A DNA stretch of 64,000 nt from Marinilactibacillus sp036039175 (GTDB lineage Bacteria > Bacillota > Bacilli > Lactobacillales > Carnobacteriaceae_A), in contig NZ_JAYXKP010000003.1 of the NCBI RefSeq assembly GCF_036039175.1, positions 186,001 to 250,000 of the forward strand. Reading direction: 5' to 3'. Shown here piece by piece: positions 24,630 through 32,871 of this stretch. The translations under genes and the position numbers were made by a program. Each line of letters starts with the position of its first letter. Positions within the stretch are counted from its first letter, which is position 1. The notes under the pieces were generated by a model that ran no database searches, had not been told where the DNA came from, and saw nothing but the letters and a program-made list of their open reading frames with translations.

Positions 24630-25838
24630 CTAATGTTTAGTTGCTTCTTTGTTTTGATTGATATTGGTAAACGGTGCGAGTTCTCTGATACGTTTGGCTG
24701 CTTCTTTCAAGGTCTCGTCCGATTGTGATAAGCCGATGCGTACATAACCTTCTCCTAAACTGCCGAAGCCGTCTCCTGGTGCCACAAGTACACGTGCATT
24801 GTGGGCTAGATACTCCATGAAATCTTCCGAAGTTAAACCATCAGGTACTTTCAACCAGATATAAAATGAACCTTTTGGCTTATTGAGTTCTAGTCCAGTT
24901 TCGCTTAAGGCATCTAAAAAGAAATCCCGGCGTCTTTCGTAAATAGCCGTCAATTCCCGTACAGAAGACTGATCTCCTGTCAGTGCTTTGGCTGCGGCTC
25001 TTTGGATCCCTCCGTAGTAGCCACACCCTGTATGGTCTTGTAAAAGATTGATCCCTTCAATCACTGACGCATTGCCGACAGCAAATCCCATACGCCAGCC
25101 CGCCATATTGTGTGACTTCGATAAGGTGAAAAACTCAATCCCCGTTTCTTTTGCGCCCGGTGTCTGTAAAAAGCTCAATGGTCTTTCTCCATCAAAACCG
25201 ATCGTTCCATAAGCAAAATCATGAGCCACACAGATGCCATGCTGTTTGGCAAAATGTACTGTCTCTGAAAAGAAATTTGCCGTAGCCACTGCAGCTGTCG
25301 GGTTATTGGGATAATTCAGAAACAACAATTTTGCTGCCTCAGCGCTCTCTTTGTCTATCGATTCATACCTTGGTAGAAACGCATTTTCCTGAAGTAAAGG
25401 TAGTTCTTTGATCTTGGCGCCTGCGAGTCCGATGCCAGACAGATAATCTGGATAAGACGGATTCGGTAAGAGAACGGTGTCCCCTGGGTTCAAAAGGCAC
25501 TGACTGATTTCAACTATCCCGGCTTTTGATCCGTGTAAGATGGCGACTTCTGTTTTGGGATCAAGCGTAACGTTGTATTCTCTTTGGTAATACTCTGCTA
25601 CGGCTTCTTTCAAGTAATCAAATCCTCTTGCCGGTCCATATTGATCATTGACTGGGTCGCTGGCTGCCGCTTTGAGTTCGTCGATGATAAAGCCTGGCGC
25701 GGGTAGATCCGGGTTTCCGATGCCGAGGTCAATCACATCTTCGTATTGAGCTTTGATTTTATTTTTCTTTTCCGCAAGATAAGAAAAGTATTGCCTCGGT
25801 AAACGTTTCAGTGTATTGGATTGTTCAAACTGGACCAT
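24630..25838 (-). CDS. Class I/II PLP aminotransferase (methionine/aromatic or DapL-like)
   Basis: A 402-residue fold-type-I aminotransferase: DLGIGNPDLPAPGF, YGPARGFDYLKEAVAEYYQREY, LPNPSYPDYLSGI, LNYPNNPTAAVA and the PLP lysine in FTLSKSHNMAGWRMGF. It exchanges amino groups between an amino acid and a 2-oxo acid. Between an HcxA-like dehydrogenase and MetQ, and under a Met-type T-box, a methionine/4-methylthio-2-oxobutyrate role is my inference; DapL-like or alanine activity is an alternative. Gaps to both neighbours are only 3 and 13 bases. Confidence 0.85.
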   Translation of the reverse strand: MVQFEQSNTLKRLPRQYFSYLAEKKNKIKAQYEDVIDLGIGNPDLPAPGFIIDELKAAASDPVNDQYGPARGFDYLKEAVAEYYQREYNVTLDPKTEVAILHGSKAGIVEISQCLLNPGDTVLLPNPSYPDYLSGIGLAGAKIKELPLLQENAFLPRYESIDKESAEAAKLLFLNYPNNPTAAVATANFFSETVHFAKQHGICVAHDFAYGTIGFDGERPLSFLQTPGAKETGIEFFTLSKSHNMAGWRMGFAVGNASVIEGINLLQDHTGCGYYGGIQRAAAKALTGDQSSVRELTAIYERRRDFFLDALSETGLELNKPKGSFYIWLKVPDGLTSEDFMEYLAHNARVLVAPGDGFGSLGEGYVRIGLSQSDETLKEAAKRIRELAPFTNINQNKEATKH

Positions 25839-25841
25839 GCT

Positions 25842-26945
25842 CTATTCCTCCACTTTTAATTTTACATAAGCTTCTAAGGCAACCATTGCTTGGTAGAGTC
25901 CTTCGTGCGTCACTGGATATCCTGAGCTCACAAGTGTTTCGTCATGAATAATTTCATTTGCGAATGTTTTGATTTGTTGTTCCGTTAAATGACCAAGATT
26001 CAAGTCTACTAATGATTTCGGTAGTTTCAGTTCATTATAAACAGTTGTTAGCTGGTCGATTTCACTCCACTGTTGTTCAAAAGCAAGCTGGACCATAACG
26101 CCATAAGCGACTTTTTCGCCGTGCAGATAAGCATGTGACTCCGGGAAAATCGTGATTTTATCATGGACTGCGTGCCCGATTGTAGTTCTGGCATAACTGT
26201 CACCAAGTCCGCCCACTAAACCACTGATCGCGATGATAGTCTCAACGATCTGCGTGAATACCGGTGTTAGTGATTGTGCCTGGATATCTGAAACAGCTTG
26301 AAGTCCGTTCTGAACGATATTGTCTCTACAATTCAATGCCGCTGATCTTGCCATCAGTAAGAAGGCGTTGGTCTGATGTTCCGGCTGCGATAAGATGACA
26401 TCTGATTCATACCACTTCGCCAGTGTATCCGCTACACCTGCGACAAAATAGTTAACTGGAGAATCTAAAATCAGTTCAGGTTCAATCAATAGAATACCAA
26501 CTTGTTCGTTATGAATATCAAAACCAAGACAAAGCCCTTCTTCATCGTACATCACACTTAGCGGTGTCCATGGTGCACAATTACTCGCTAAGGTTGGAAC
26601 GAGAATAGACTGCACACCTGAAACCTTGGCCGCTGCGTATTTGACCGTGTCACAGAGCTTCCCGCCACCTACTCCGATGATGATATCTGCATCTGTTTCT
26701 TGAGCAAGTTTTGCGATCCGATCCACTTCTGCATAGGTGCATTCTCCAGTAAATAGACTCAACGCACAGTCAATCTCACTTTCAAGCAAGGTATTCAAAT
26801 AAGGTTTTGCGACACTCCAAGACGTTGCACCATGAATTAACACGACTTTCTTATAGTGATGCCTATTTAAGCGATCTGTAAGGGTCTCTAGCACCCCAAC
26901 TCGACATTCATATTCCTGCGGTCCTGTTCTAACGACTAATGACAT
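25842..26945 (-). CDS. Iron-containing alcohol dehydrogenase, HcxA (YbdH)-like
   Basis: A 367-residue group III dehydrogenase: NAD loop IIGVGGGKLCDTVKYAA, then VPTLASNCAPWTPLSVMYDEEG, AGVADTLAKWYE and metal-ligand region IGHAVHDKITIFPESHAYLHGEKVAYG. The APWTPLSV and ADTLAKWYE blocks recall E. coli YbdH (HcxA), a hydroxycarboxylate dehydrogenase that lies beside the methionine aminotransferase gene ybdL. A 2-hydroxy/2-oxo acid reaction on methionine analogues is therefore likely. ATG at 26945 follows GGGAGG; a longer frame to 27056 only reads through the T-box. Confidence 0.87.
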   Translation of the reverse strand: MSLVVRTGPQEYECRVGVLETLTDRLNRHHYKKVVLIHGATSWSVAKPYLNTLLESEIDCALSLFTGECTYAEVDRIAKLAQETDADIIIGVGGGKLCDTVKYAAAKVSGVQSILVPTLASNCAPWTPLSVMYDEEGLCLGFDIHNEQVGILLIEPELILDSPVNYFVAGVADTLAKWYESDVILSQPEHQTNAFLLMARSAALNCRDNIVQNGLQAVSDIQAQSLTPVFTQIVETIIAISGLVGGLGDSYARTTIGHAVHDKITIFPESHAYLHGEKVAYGVMVQLAFEQQWSEIDQLTTVYNELKLPKSLVDLNLGHLTEQQIKTFANEIIHDETLVSSGYPVTHEGLYQAMVALEAYVKLKVEE

Positions 26946-26980
26946 TTCAATATCCTCCCAGCTTTTGAAAACAAAAAAAT

Positions 26981-27303
26981 CCGCCCTTGCACAAATAAAC
27001 TTGTGCAAGGGCGGAAGATAAATTTCTCTCGCGTTACCACCTTGATTCGCAATCACTTCACAGTAACTGCCTTAACCAGTGCGTTCAACCTTAAAGGCTT
27101 ACTGATACTGTGGCGCTTTATCGGGCGCACCCGTAATGGTCTGAAATTCATTGAACCTTCGACCATTTCACTCCAAGACCATCTTCCATTCCTTTTCTGA
27201 TACCTCATTCCACCAACAGAGGCTCTCTTTGATCATACTCTAGCATGTACTCTTCTCTTCAACGTGACCTACATTTTAATATTACTCTAATCATTTGTTC
27301 ATT
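26981..27303 (-). ncRNA. T-box leader, specifier read as AUG (methionine)
   Basis: The conserved T-box AAGGTGGTAACGCG lies at 27030-27043. Downstream, a 14-bp terminator hairpin (27001-27014 with 26981-26994) is followed by TTTTTTT. Stem I shows AGAGAG in a bulge between TGAT/ATCA and CCTC/GAGG helices, and an AGTA element facing GAA. Reading GAA-N-specifier, the codon at 27180-27182 is AUG followed by G, bounded by AAGA/TCTT and CAT/ATG pairs. Uncharged tRNA-Met should stabilise the antiterminator and switch on the three genes downstream. Identification of the T-box is firm; the specifier is a manual fold. Confidence 0.93.
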
Positions 27304-27309
27304 TTCATA

Positions 27310-27338
27310 ATAGTAACAGGGTGAGAAAGATTTGTCAA
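27310..27338 (-). promoter_or_regulatory. Promoter of the T-box operon
   Basis: A perfect -35 TTGACA (27333-27338) and -10 TACTAT (27310-27315) with a 17-base spacer on the minus strand; transcription should begin near 27303, just before T-box stem I. Confidence 0.88.
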
Positions 27339-27430
27339 TCGGTTGTTATAGATCTTATTTGCTTGTAGTTCTTTTCTGGATAACAGGTATTTTTACTGTT
27401 ATGTTAGGTAAATGCTTAGCATTTTAAACG

Positions 27431-27712
27431 TTAAAAAACTAATTGCGGAAAAAATATTCTTAGTGTGATTCCTGACAACGCGATCCCAAAAATCAAAGGG
27501 AGTGCATTGAAAGAACTACCTATGTATAGTTTTGTCTGCTTATTGATTTCGTTTGATATCATCATACTTGATACGACTATAAAAGGAATAGTCAGTACAC
27601 TAACGAATATACTGAACAAACTATTATCGTCTATATTTCTAACTAAATTTACAATCATAATGCTCGTTAACAGTCCTAAAAGGTACTGAAAAAAGAAGTT
27701 TCTTATCTTCAC
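27431..27712 (-). CDS. Small membrane protein, unknown function
   Basis: A 93-residue protein with three hydrophobic helices (about 7-25, 32-52, 66-90). The start is GTG at 27712 with only a weak GGATGG upstream. It lies alone between the T-box promoter and the nicotinamidase gene. No family was recognised. Codon choice looks normal, but support is limited to the hydrophobic pattern. Confidence 0.45.
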   Translation of the reverse strand: MKIRNFFFQYLLGLLTSIMIVNLVRNIDDNSLFSIFVSVLTIPFIVVSSMMISNEINKQTKLYIGSSFNALPLIFGIALSGITLRIFFPQLVF

Positions 27713-28013
27713 ACTTTACCATCCACTTTCACCAAATATTTATGCATCAGTTTATTTATATCATTCAATAAACCTCTTGATTTCGCAAAATAAAATCCAC
27801 TATATAAAGCTTATCATACGCTAATTCCAGCATTAAACAATCCTTAAAATAATCGTTTCTTTAGAAATCCCCCTCTCTTACTAATGAAGAAAGAAATCAC
27901 TTCTTTTTGAATTTATATACAATTAAATTGACTCTACTTTATGAATCACTTGCTTTATCTTCTAGTTTTGATACTCTAAAGTTAAACAGGATTTTTAGAA
28001 AGGATACCCTTAA
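27713..28013. other. Gene-free stretch upstream of pncA
   Basis: 301 AT-rich bases. A TTGACT at about 27928 could be part of a pncA promoter but no good -10 follows at the right distance. No RNA or repeat recognised. Confidence 0.4.
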
Positions 28014-28559
28014 ATGAAAGCATTGATTAATATTGATTACACAAATGATTTTGTTGCTGAAGATGGCGCATTAACAGCCGGTAAACCGGGGCAAGCTATT
28101 CACGATAAAGTATTAACATTGACAAAAGAATTCTATGAAGCAGGGGATTTCGTTGCCTTTACTATTGATAAGCATACTGAAAACGATCCTTATCATCCTG
28201 AAACAGATTTGTTTCCTCCGCATAACATTGAAGGAACTGATGGTCGTTTGCTTTATGGTAACTTGGAGGCTTACTATCAACAAATAAAAGAGGCTAAAAC
28301 AGTCTACTATACAGATAAAAGACGTTACAGTGCATTCAATGGAACAGATTTAGAAACTAAACTAAGAGAACGCAACATTACGGAAGTTCACTTAGTCGGT
28401 GTCTGTACAGATATTTGTGTCTTACACACGGCAGTTGATGCTTATAACAAAGGCTTCTCAATCGTTGTTCACCAAGATGCAGTCGCTAGTTTCGATCAGC
28501 TTGGGCATGAATGGGCGCTTAGACATTTTAAAAATACACTTGGCGCAACAGTGATTTAA
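28014..28559 (+). CDS. pncA: Nicotinamidase (isochorismatase fold)
   Basis: A 181-residue cysteine hydrolase that deamidates nicotinamide to nicotinate for NAD salvage. The triad Asp8, Lys102 (TDKRRYSAF) and Cys135 (GVCTDICVLHTA) is present, with likely metal ligands Asp52, Glu63 and His70. The sequence strongly resembles the streptococcal PncA subgroup (INIDYTNDFVAEDGALTAG, FPPHNIEGTDGRLLYG, HFKNTLGA). ATG at 28014 follows AGAAAGG. It is monocistronic with its own terminator. Confidence 0.95.
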   Translation: MKALINIDYTNDFVAEDGALTAGKPGQAIHDKVLTLTKEFYEAGDFVAFTIDKHTENDPYHPETDLFPPHNIEGTDGRLLYGNLEAYYQQIKEAKTVYYTDKRRYSAFNGTDLETKLRERNITEVHLVGVCTDICVLHTAVDAYNKGFSIVVHQDAVASFDQLGHEWALRHFKNTLGATVI

Positions 28560-28629
28560 TTCGATTTCTTCGCAACCTTCATGTACTTTTTAAAAGTTGT
28601 GAAATTGTTAAATCTACTTTCAATGTGGC

Positions 28630-28679
28630 AATAAAAGCGCTAAAGTCAGTCTACAACGACTAACTTTAGCGCTTTTATT
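28630..28679. terminator. Bidirectional terminator between pncA and PTS operon
   Basis: AATAAAAGCGCTAAAGT pairs with ACTTTAGCGCTTTTATT; the stem is over 18 bp with a short loop. Confidence 0.92.
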
Positions 28680-28702
28680 TTATCTTACTTTCACAAAGTT
28701 GG

Positions 28703-29524
28703 TTATCCCATAATCCCAAGCAACACCATAACTGCCGCGAAAGCTAAAATACCTAACAATAGTTTGTTAGTTGACCATCCTTTTTTATCCACTAGATAGT
28801 AACTCACTAAAGCAACAATTAGCGGCATGAAATTCGGTAAAATTCTATCCAAGATTTCCTGAATATTGATCGACATATCCCCAGATACATATTCAAATCC
28901 AATTGAAGCTTGTACTGTTGAAGAAGCAACTCCGCCGATAACGATGAGTCCAATCATAGTCAAGGCCGTTGTTACAATCCGTTTTGTCTTTTCGTCAGTT
29001 AATATCTTAACGGCATCCAGGCCAAGTGCATATCCTTTTACAAATAACCAGTATTTCATCGTAACGACAATTGCGAGCCATGAAAACAAAAACACTAGTG
29101 GGCCGATTGGTGAACCCCCAGCTGATAGTCCTATTCCTATACTCAACAAAATTGGGTTCAATGTTCCCACTAATATCGAATCGCCAATCCCAGCCACTGG
29201 TCCCATCAGCGCATTTTTGGTACTTGCAATGATTTCAGGATCGAATTCTTCATCATTAGCATATGTTTCTTCGAGTGCTAATGCAATGCCAGGTATGATA
29301 GAACCTAGTTGAGGTTCTGTGTTAAAGAATGTTAAATTTCTTTTTAAAGCGTCTTTTAATCCTTCATCATCATCTTTGTATAATTTTTCTAAAGGTTTTG
29401 ACATGGTGTGCGCAAATCCAGTCCCCATCATTCGTTCGTAGTTATGAGAACTTTGAGGAAAGAACATCCAAGTCCAAGCTGCTTTCGCAATATCTTTTTT
29501 GGTCAATTTATTCTCATTCTTCAT
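28703..29524 (-). CDS. PTS mannose-family transporter subunit EIID
   Basis: A 273-residue EIID: LTKKDIAKAAWTWMFFPQSSHNYERMMGTGFAHTM, then LKRNLTFFNTEPQLGSIIPGIALALEE and ALMGPVAGIGDSILVGTLNPILLSIG, all hallmarks of the ManZ/AgaD family. With EIIC it forms the sugar channel. ATG at 29524 follows GGAGGG; a longer frame upstream merely overlaps EIIC. It overlaps the EIIC stop by 11 bases, indicating coupled translation. It is the last gene of the sulfatase-PTS operon. Confidence 0.94.
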   Translation of the reverse strand: MKNENKLTKKDIAKAAWTWMFFPQSSHNYERMMGTGFAHTMSKPLEKLYKDDDEGLKDALKRNLTFFNTEPQLGSIIPGIALALEETYANDEEFDPEIIASTKNALMGPVAGIGDSILVGTLNPILLSIGIGLSAGGSPIGPLVFLFSWLAIVVTMKYWLFVKGYALGLDAVKILTDEKTKRIVTTALTMIGLIVIGGVASSTVQASIGFEYVSGDMSINIQEILDRILPNFMPLIVALVSYYLVDKKGWSTNKLLLGILAFAAVMVLLGIMG

Positions 29525-30350
29525 AGTTACCCTCCTCGTCTTCATAAACCGTTGTTCCAGTACTTGATGCCATTTGTCCACCGTCTCCACCATTTGGAGG
29601 TGTGTTTCCATAACGTGCCAATACATAAATCAAAGAAAGTGCAATTGCAATAAAGACTAATGCTGTAGTTGTAATATCAAATGACGATGCAAAAACCCAG
29701 CCGAAAACGAAAAGCGAAATCATCCATTTTTCATCTATAATTTGTTTCAATAAAATAGCAAATCCCAATGCTGGAAGCATTCTTCCCCCTACTTCTAGAA
29801 AACTTAATACCCCTGCTGGCAATGCAGATAGTAACTGTTGTGCAAATGGTGCTCCAAAATAACACGTCAACGCTACAATAGTGAATCGTTCTACGAATGA
29901 GACGGAAGTGCCGAGAATATTGGATTGTCTTACGCCTTTAGCATCTGCTTTTTCTGCATATTTATCTGCTCTGTGCGCAAATCCTGCTTGCACGGTCATA
30001 GTGAAATTGTGTAAAGCTACACCTAAAGCTCCTAGCGGAACAGCGAAAGCAACTGCTGTTTCTGCATTTCCCCCAGCAACGATTGCTAAAGGAATACCAA
30101 TATAGGCAGCTAGATTCAAATCTGACGGCACCGCTCCTCCTGGAGTGATTTGTCCTATAAAAATTGCTTGTACTGCTATACCACAAAGTACCCCTGCTTG
30201 AATGTCACCTAATATAATCCCACAGATTAATCCTGCTACTAATGGTCTACCAATTCCGTACCATCCACCGGTTGTTCCAAATAACCAAGGAACCTGATTT
30301 CGACCAAGATATGCAAAGAAACCGATCGATAATGCTTGCCATATTGCCAT
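29514..30350 (-). CDS. PTS mannose-family transporter subunit EIIC
   Basis: A 278-residue EIIC of the ManY/AgaC family with about seven helices: GTTGGWYGIGRPLVAGLICGIILGDIQAGVLCGIAVQAIFIGQITPGGAVPSDLNLAAYIGIPLAI, including the GGxxPSD segment that contacts sugar. ATG at 30350 follows AGGAGG. It lies between the EIIAB gene and EIID. The sugar is unknown; the family carries glucose, mannose and amino sugars. Confidence 0.94.
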   Translation of the reverse strand: MAIWQALSIGFFAYLGRNQVPWLFGTTGGWYGIGRPLVAGLICGIILGDIQAGVLCGIAVQAIFIGQITPGGAVPSDLNLAAYIGIPLAIVAGGNAETAVAFAVPLGALGVALHNFTMTVQAGFAHRADKYAEKADAKGVRQSNILGTSVSFVERFTIVALTCYFGAPFAQQLLSALPAGVLSFLEVGGRMLPALGFAILLKQIIDEKWMISLFVFGWVFASSFDITTTALVFIAIALSLIYVLARYGNTPPNGGDGGQMASSTGTTVYEDEEGNYEE

Positions 30351-30375
30351 GATTTTTTCCTCCTATGTCTTTATT

Positions 30376-31316
30376 CTATGATTGAATGATTTTGTCGAAA
30401 TCTGCCTTACTATCGTTTGGGACCATTTGAGCTGTAAAATGAGTTCCTTTATTAATCAATTGCTGTATGATTTCTTTTTCCTTTTCCGTTAAATGAACGG
30501 TTCTTCTGTATGAGGTAGTATCCGGTCGATTAGGTACGTTGCCCATATTGATTTCTTTAAAATGATAGCCTAACTCCATTAAGCTTTTTAGTGTATCGAT
30601 TCTTTGTATGATAACTAATAATTTTTGACCGGGATAACTCGTTGGTTCATTTAAACGCTCAACTGCTTTTTTCGTTGATAAGACAGACAATTTCACCTGG
30701 TTTGGTTTAGCCATTTTAAGGGCCGTTTTTTGCATATCATCTTTAACAGTCAGATCATCAATCACAACAATTCGGTCAACACCCAGTTTTGGTATCCAAG
30801 CTGTTGCTACTTGTCCATGGACACCCCTGGCATCAACGCGGACATTTTCAATCGTAAAAGGTTCTCCGCTATTTATAGTTGGTGCTTTTGTTTCTTGGTT
30901 TATATTTTTATGAGCAGGTGCATCCGTATTGTTCGTTCCAGAAATTTCACCTTTCACATCTTTGATTCCGGCTCGCCCTTCATCAATCACCATCTGACTG
31001 GGTAAATCGCCCATCACAGCGGTTAAAACCATTGGCAAATTCATACCTGAAATGATTTCGACATGATTTTGATCCAAATACTGTTCGACAGCCGCATTGT
31101 TTGGCGATCCCCCATTAGATCTGCGAATACGGTGACGGTTTCATAATTTTTCAGTTGATCATTAACCTGAGCTAGCTTTTTTGCATATTCTTCTTTTCCA
31201 TCTTCTGGTTCAAGTGAAACAGCATAAAGGTGTTCATTGTCTCCGGCAATCATCTGTACAGATTGCATCATTGCACTCGGTAGTTCTCCGTGGCCTACAA
31301 ATGGTATCGCTTTCAT
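30376..31316 (-). pseudogene. PTS mannose-family EIIAB, split by a one-base frameshift
   Basis: Two overlapping frames together encode a complete EIIAB of 313 residues. 31316-31041 gives the EIIA start with phospho-His9 (FVGHGELPSAMMQ) up to TVFADLMG. 31077-30376 gives the rest of EIIA (VEIISGMNLPM), a Pro/Thr-rich linker, and EIIB with its active His (DARGVHGQV). They join at a run of five G at 31109-31113. Six G would restore GGSPNNAAVEQYL, the conserved EIIA loop. It may be a true inactivating deletion, a sequencing error, or a -1 slip site (GGG can re-pair on GGG). If unrepaired, EIIB is not made and the PTS cannot phosphorylate. Confidence 0.85.
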
Positions 31317-31341
31317 TCTCGTATCCCCTTTTCATTGTTTC

Positions 31342-32709
31342 TTATTGACCGAAACTATCGTAATCTTTTGGATCTTTTGAACCTGTTGCATATGATTCGC
31401 GCTTATTCACCTTCCACTCAGGTTGAATCTCTATTTTTCCATCAAGTAGTGGATCATTTGTCTTTTTCATAACAGCCGCTAACTTTTCGCGCATATTTGC
31501 TAGCGCCTCTTGATAGCGTTCATTATCTACAAGATTATTTTGTTCGAATGTATCATAGTACAAATCATATAAACATTCTTCATCTTTAGTAACTTCCACA
31601 AGTTCGTGGTTTTTATAAAACTCTTTTATTGGAGAAGCGTCTATATTCGAACGGTTGACTCTTAAATAATCTTTATCGAAGAAGCGAATATATTTGTATC
31701 GTTTAGTTCTAACTGACCTTACAGGCTCATAAGATGTGTGGAAATTCATGTGACCATATACAGCATTGTTCTCTTCAAAGTATTCTCCTGTAAAAATTCC
31801 TGCAAAGCTTTTACCTTCAATATAATCAGGCTGGCTTATACCGATTAGGTCACATAATGTTGGAACCATATCAATTTGAGAAATCAATCCATCATAGCTT
31901 TTTTTGTTATAGGTTGAACCTGGTACATTCATAGCTAGCAATACGCCAATACCTTCGTCATTCAATGTACATTTTTCAAAAGGATATGCTAACCCATGAT
32001 CAGTTGTTACGATAATGATTGTATTCTCGTAAAGTCCTTCTTCTTTAAGTACGTTGATAACTTTCCCGATATTTTCATCAGCTATCCTCAAACTTGTCTT
32101 ATACCTCGCATAATCCTCCCTCGTCACCTCATTATTCGGAAGATTTACAGGTGGCTGGGCAAAATCTACAGATTCATCTTCATGTATACTATCTGGAAAG
32201 GCACGATGTGTGGCGTGCATGCCATAAGATACAAAAAATGGTTGATCCTTTTGATAATTTTTTAGAAAATTAACGACTTTATCAGCGTTTTCCTGATCCC
32301 ATATGACTAATTCCTTTTCAGAGTATTGTCGATGATCTGCACTCAAGTCTTGCTTATATCCTAATGTTCCAATGGCCATCTCGTGATCTGTATAATAGCC
32401 AATTTCATGTTGAACACCGCATAAAGCAGTATGATAGTCATTTTTCTTCAAGATATTTGCAAGGTGCATTTCTTGTTTTAGATCAAACCCTCTTTGTGCT
32501 AATCCTAGCATCCCATTTTGATGTGGATAAACACCAGTCAGTAAACTTGCTCTACTGGGAGAACAAGTTGGAGCAACGCTAAAAGCTTTTTGAAAGAGAA
32601 CAGAACCTTCCGCTTCACAAAATGCTTGATAATTTGGTGTATGGACTTTGTAACCATACGGACTGATCACTCTTCCTGTATCATGTGTGTGAAGATATAC
32701 TATATTCAT
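31342..32709 (-). CDS. Type I sulfatase without signal peptide
   Basis: A 455-residue sulfatase. The activation motif is Cys49-Ser-Pro-Ser-Arg53 in APTCSPSRASLLTGVYPHQNG; the Cys must become formylglycine. The N terminus MNIVYLHTHDTG gives the metal-binding Asp, and TTDHGLAYPF gives the second metal site. There is no signal peptide or anchor, so it should act in the cytoplasm. It is first in an operon with a mannose-type PTS, suggesting desulfation of an imported sulfated sugar phosphate. No formylglycine-generating enzyme is in the window. Confidence 0.93.
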   Translation of the reverse strand: MNIVYLHTHDTGRVISPYGYKVHTPNYQAFCEAEGSVLFQKAFSVAPTCSPSRASLLTGVYPHQNGMLGLAQRGFDLKQEMHLANILKKNDYHTALCGVQHEIGYYTDHEMAIGTLGYKQDLSADHRQYSEKELVIWDQENADKVVNFLKNYQKDQPFFVSYGMHATHRAFPDSIHEDESVDFAQPPVNLPNNEVTREDYARYKTSLRIADENIGKVINVLKEEGLYENTIIIVTTDHGLAYPFEKCTLNDEGIGVLLAMNVPGSTYNKKSYDGLISQIDMVPTLCDLIGISQPDYIEGKSFAGIFTGEYFEENNAVYGHMNFHTSYEPVRSVRTKRYKYIRFFDKDYLRVNRSNIDASPIKEFYKNHELVEVTKDEECLYDLYYDTFEQNNLVDNERYQEALANMREKLAAVMKKTNDPLLDGKIEIQPEWKVNKRESYATGSKDPKDYDSFGQ

Positions 32710-32762
32710 TCCTATCCGTACCTCATTTCTGTTGAATATAAATTATACTAGCACTAACTGTA

Positions 32763-32816
32763 AGCGATACCAAGATAATGGTCGCTTTTTGATATAACAA
32801 ATTACTTTGGTATAAT
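32763..32816. promoter_or_regulatory. Divergent sulfatase/GntR promoter region with inverted repeats
   Basis: TTGATA (32789-32794) and TATAAT (32811-32816), spacer 16, form a good promoter for the regulator. GTAT-A-ATAC (32810-32818) is a dyad over its -10. A second repeat, AGCGA-TA-CCA paired with TGG-TCGCT (32763-32786), lies nearer the sulfatase. Both are candidate sites for the UTRA regulator. Confidence 0.5.
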
Positions 32817-32871
32817 ACAAATTAAGAATTGGTCATACAAAATGCTGTCTTATAATTCAGGAGGAAAAATC

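Noticed and set aside
26946..27056. N-terminal extension of the iron-dependent dehydrogenase frame
   Set aside because: It reads through the T-box and terminator hairpin; ATG at 26945 has its own GGGAGG site and matches the family start.
27174..27192. Other specifier readings of the T-box (UGG Trp, GAU Asp, GGA Gly)
   Set aside because: Only AUG fits the GAA-N-codon rule together with the flanking CAT/ATG and AAGA/TCTT helices; the gene content also agrees. It still needs a computed fold.
28866..29312. 148-codon plus-strand ORF opposite EIID
   Set aside because: It is a mirror of the conserved EIID coding sequence and has no family resemblance.
29525..29626. Longer EIID start (MYWHVMET...)
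   Set aside because: It only re-reads the EIIC 3' end in another frame; GGAGGG supports ATG at 29524.
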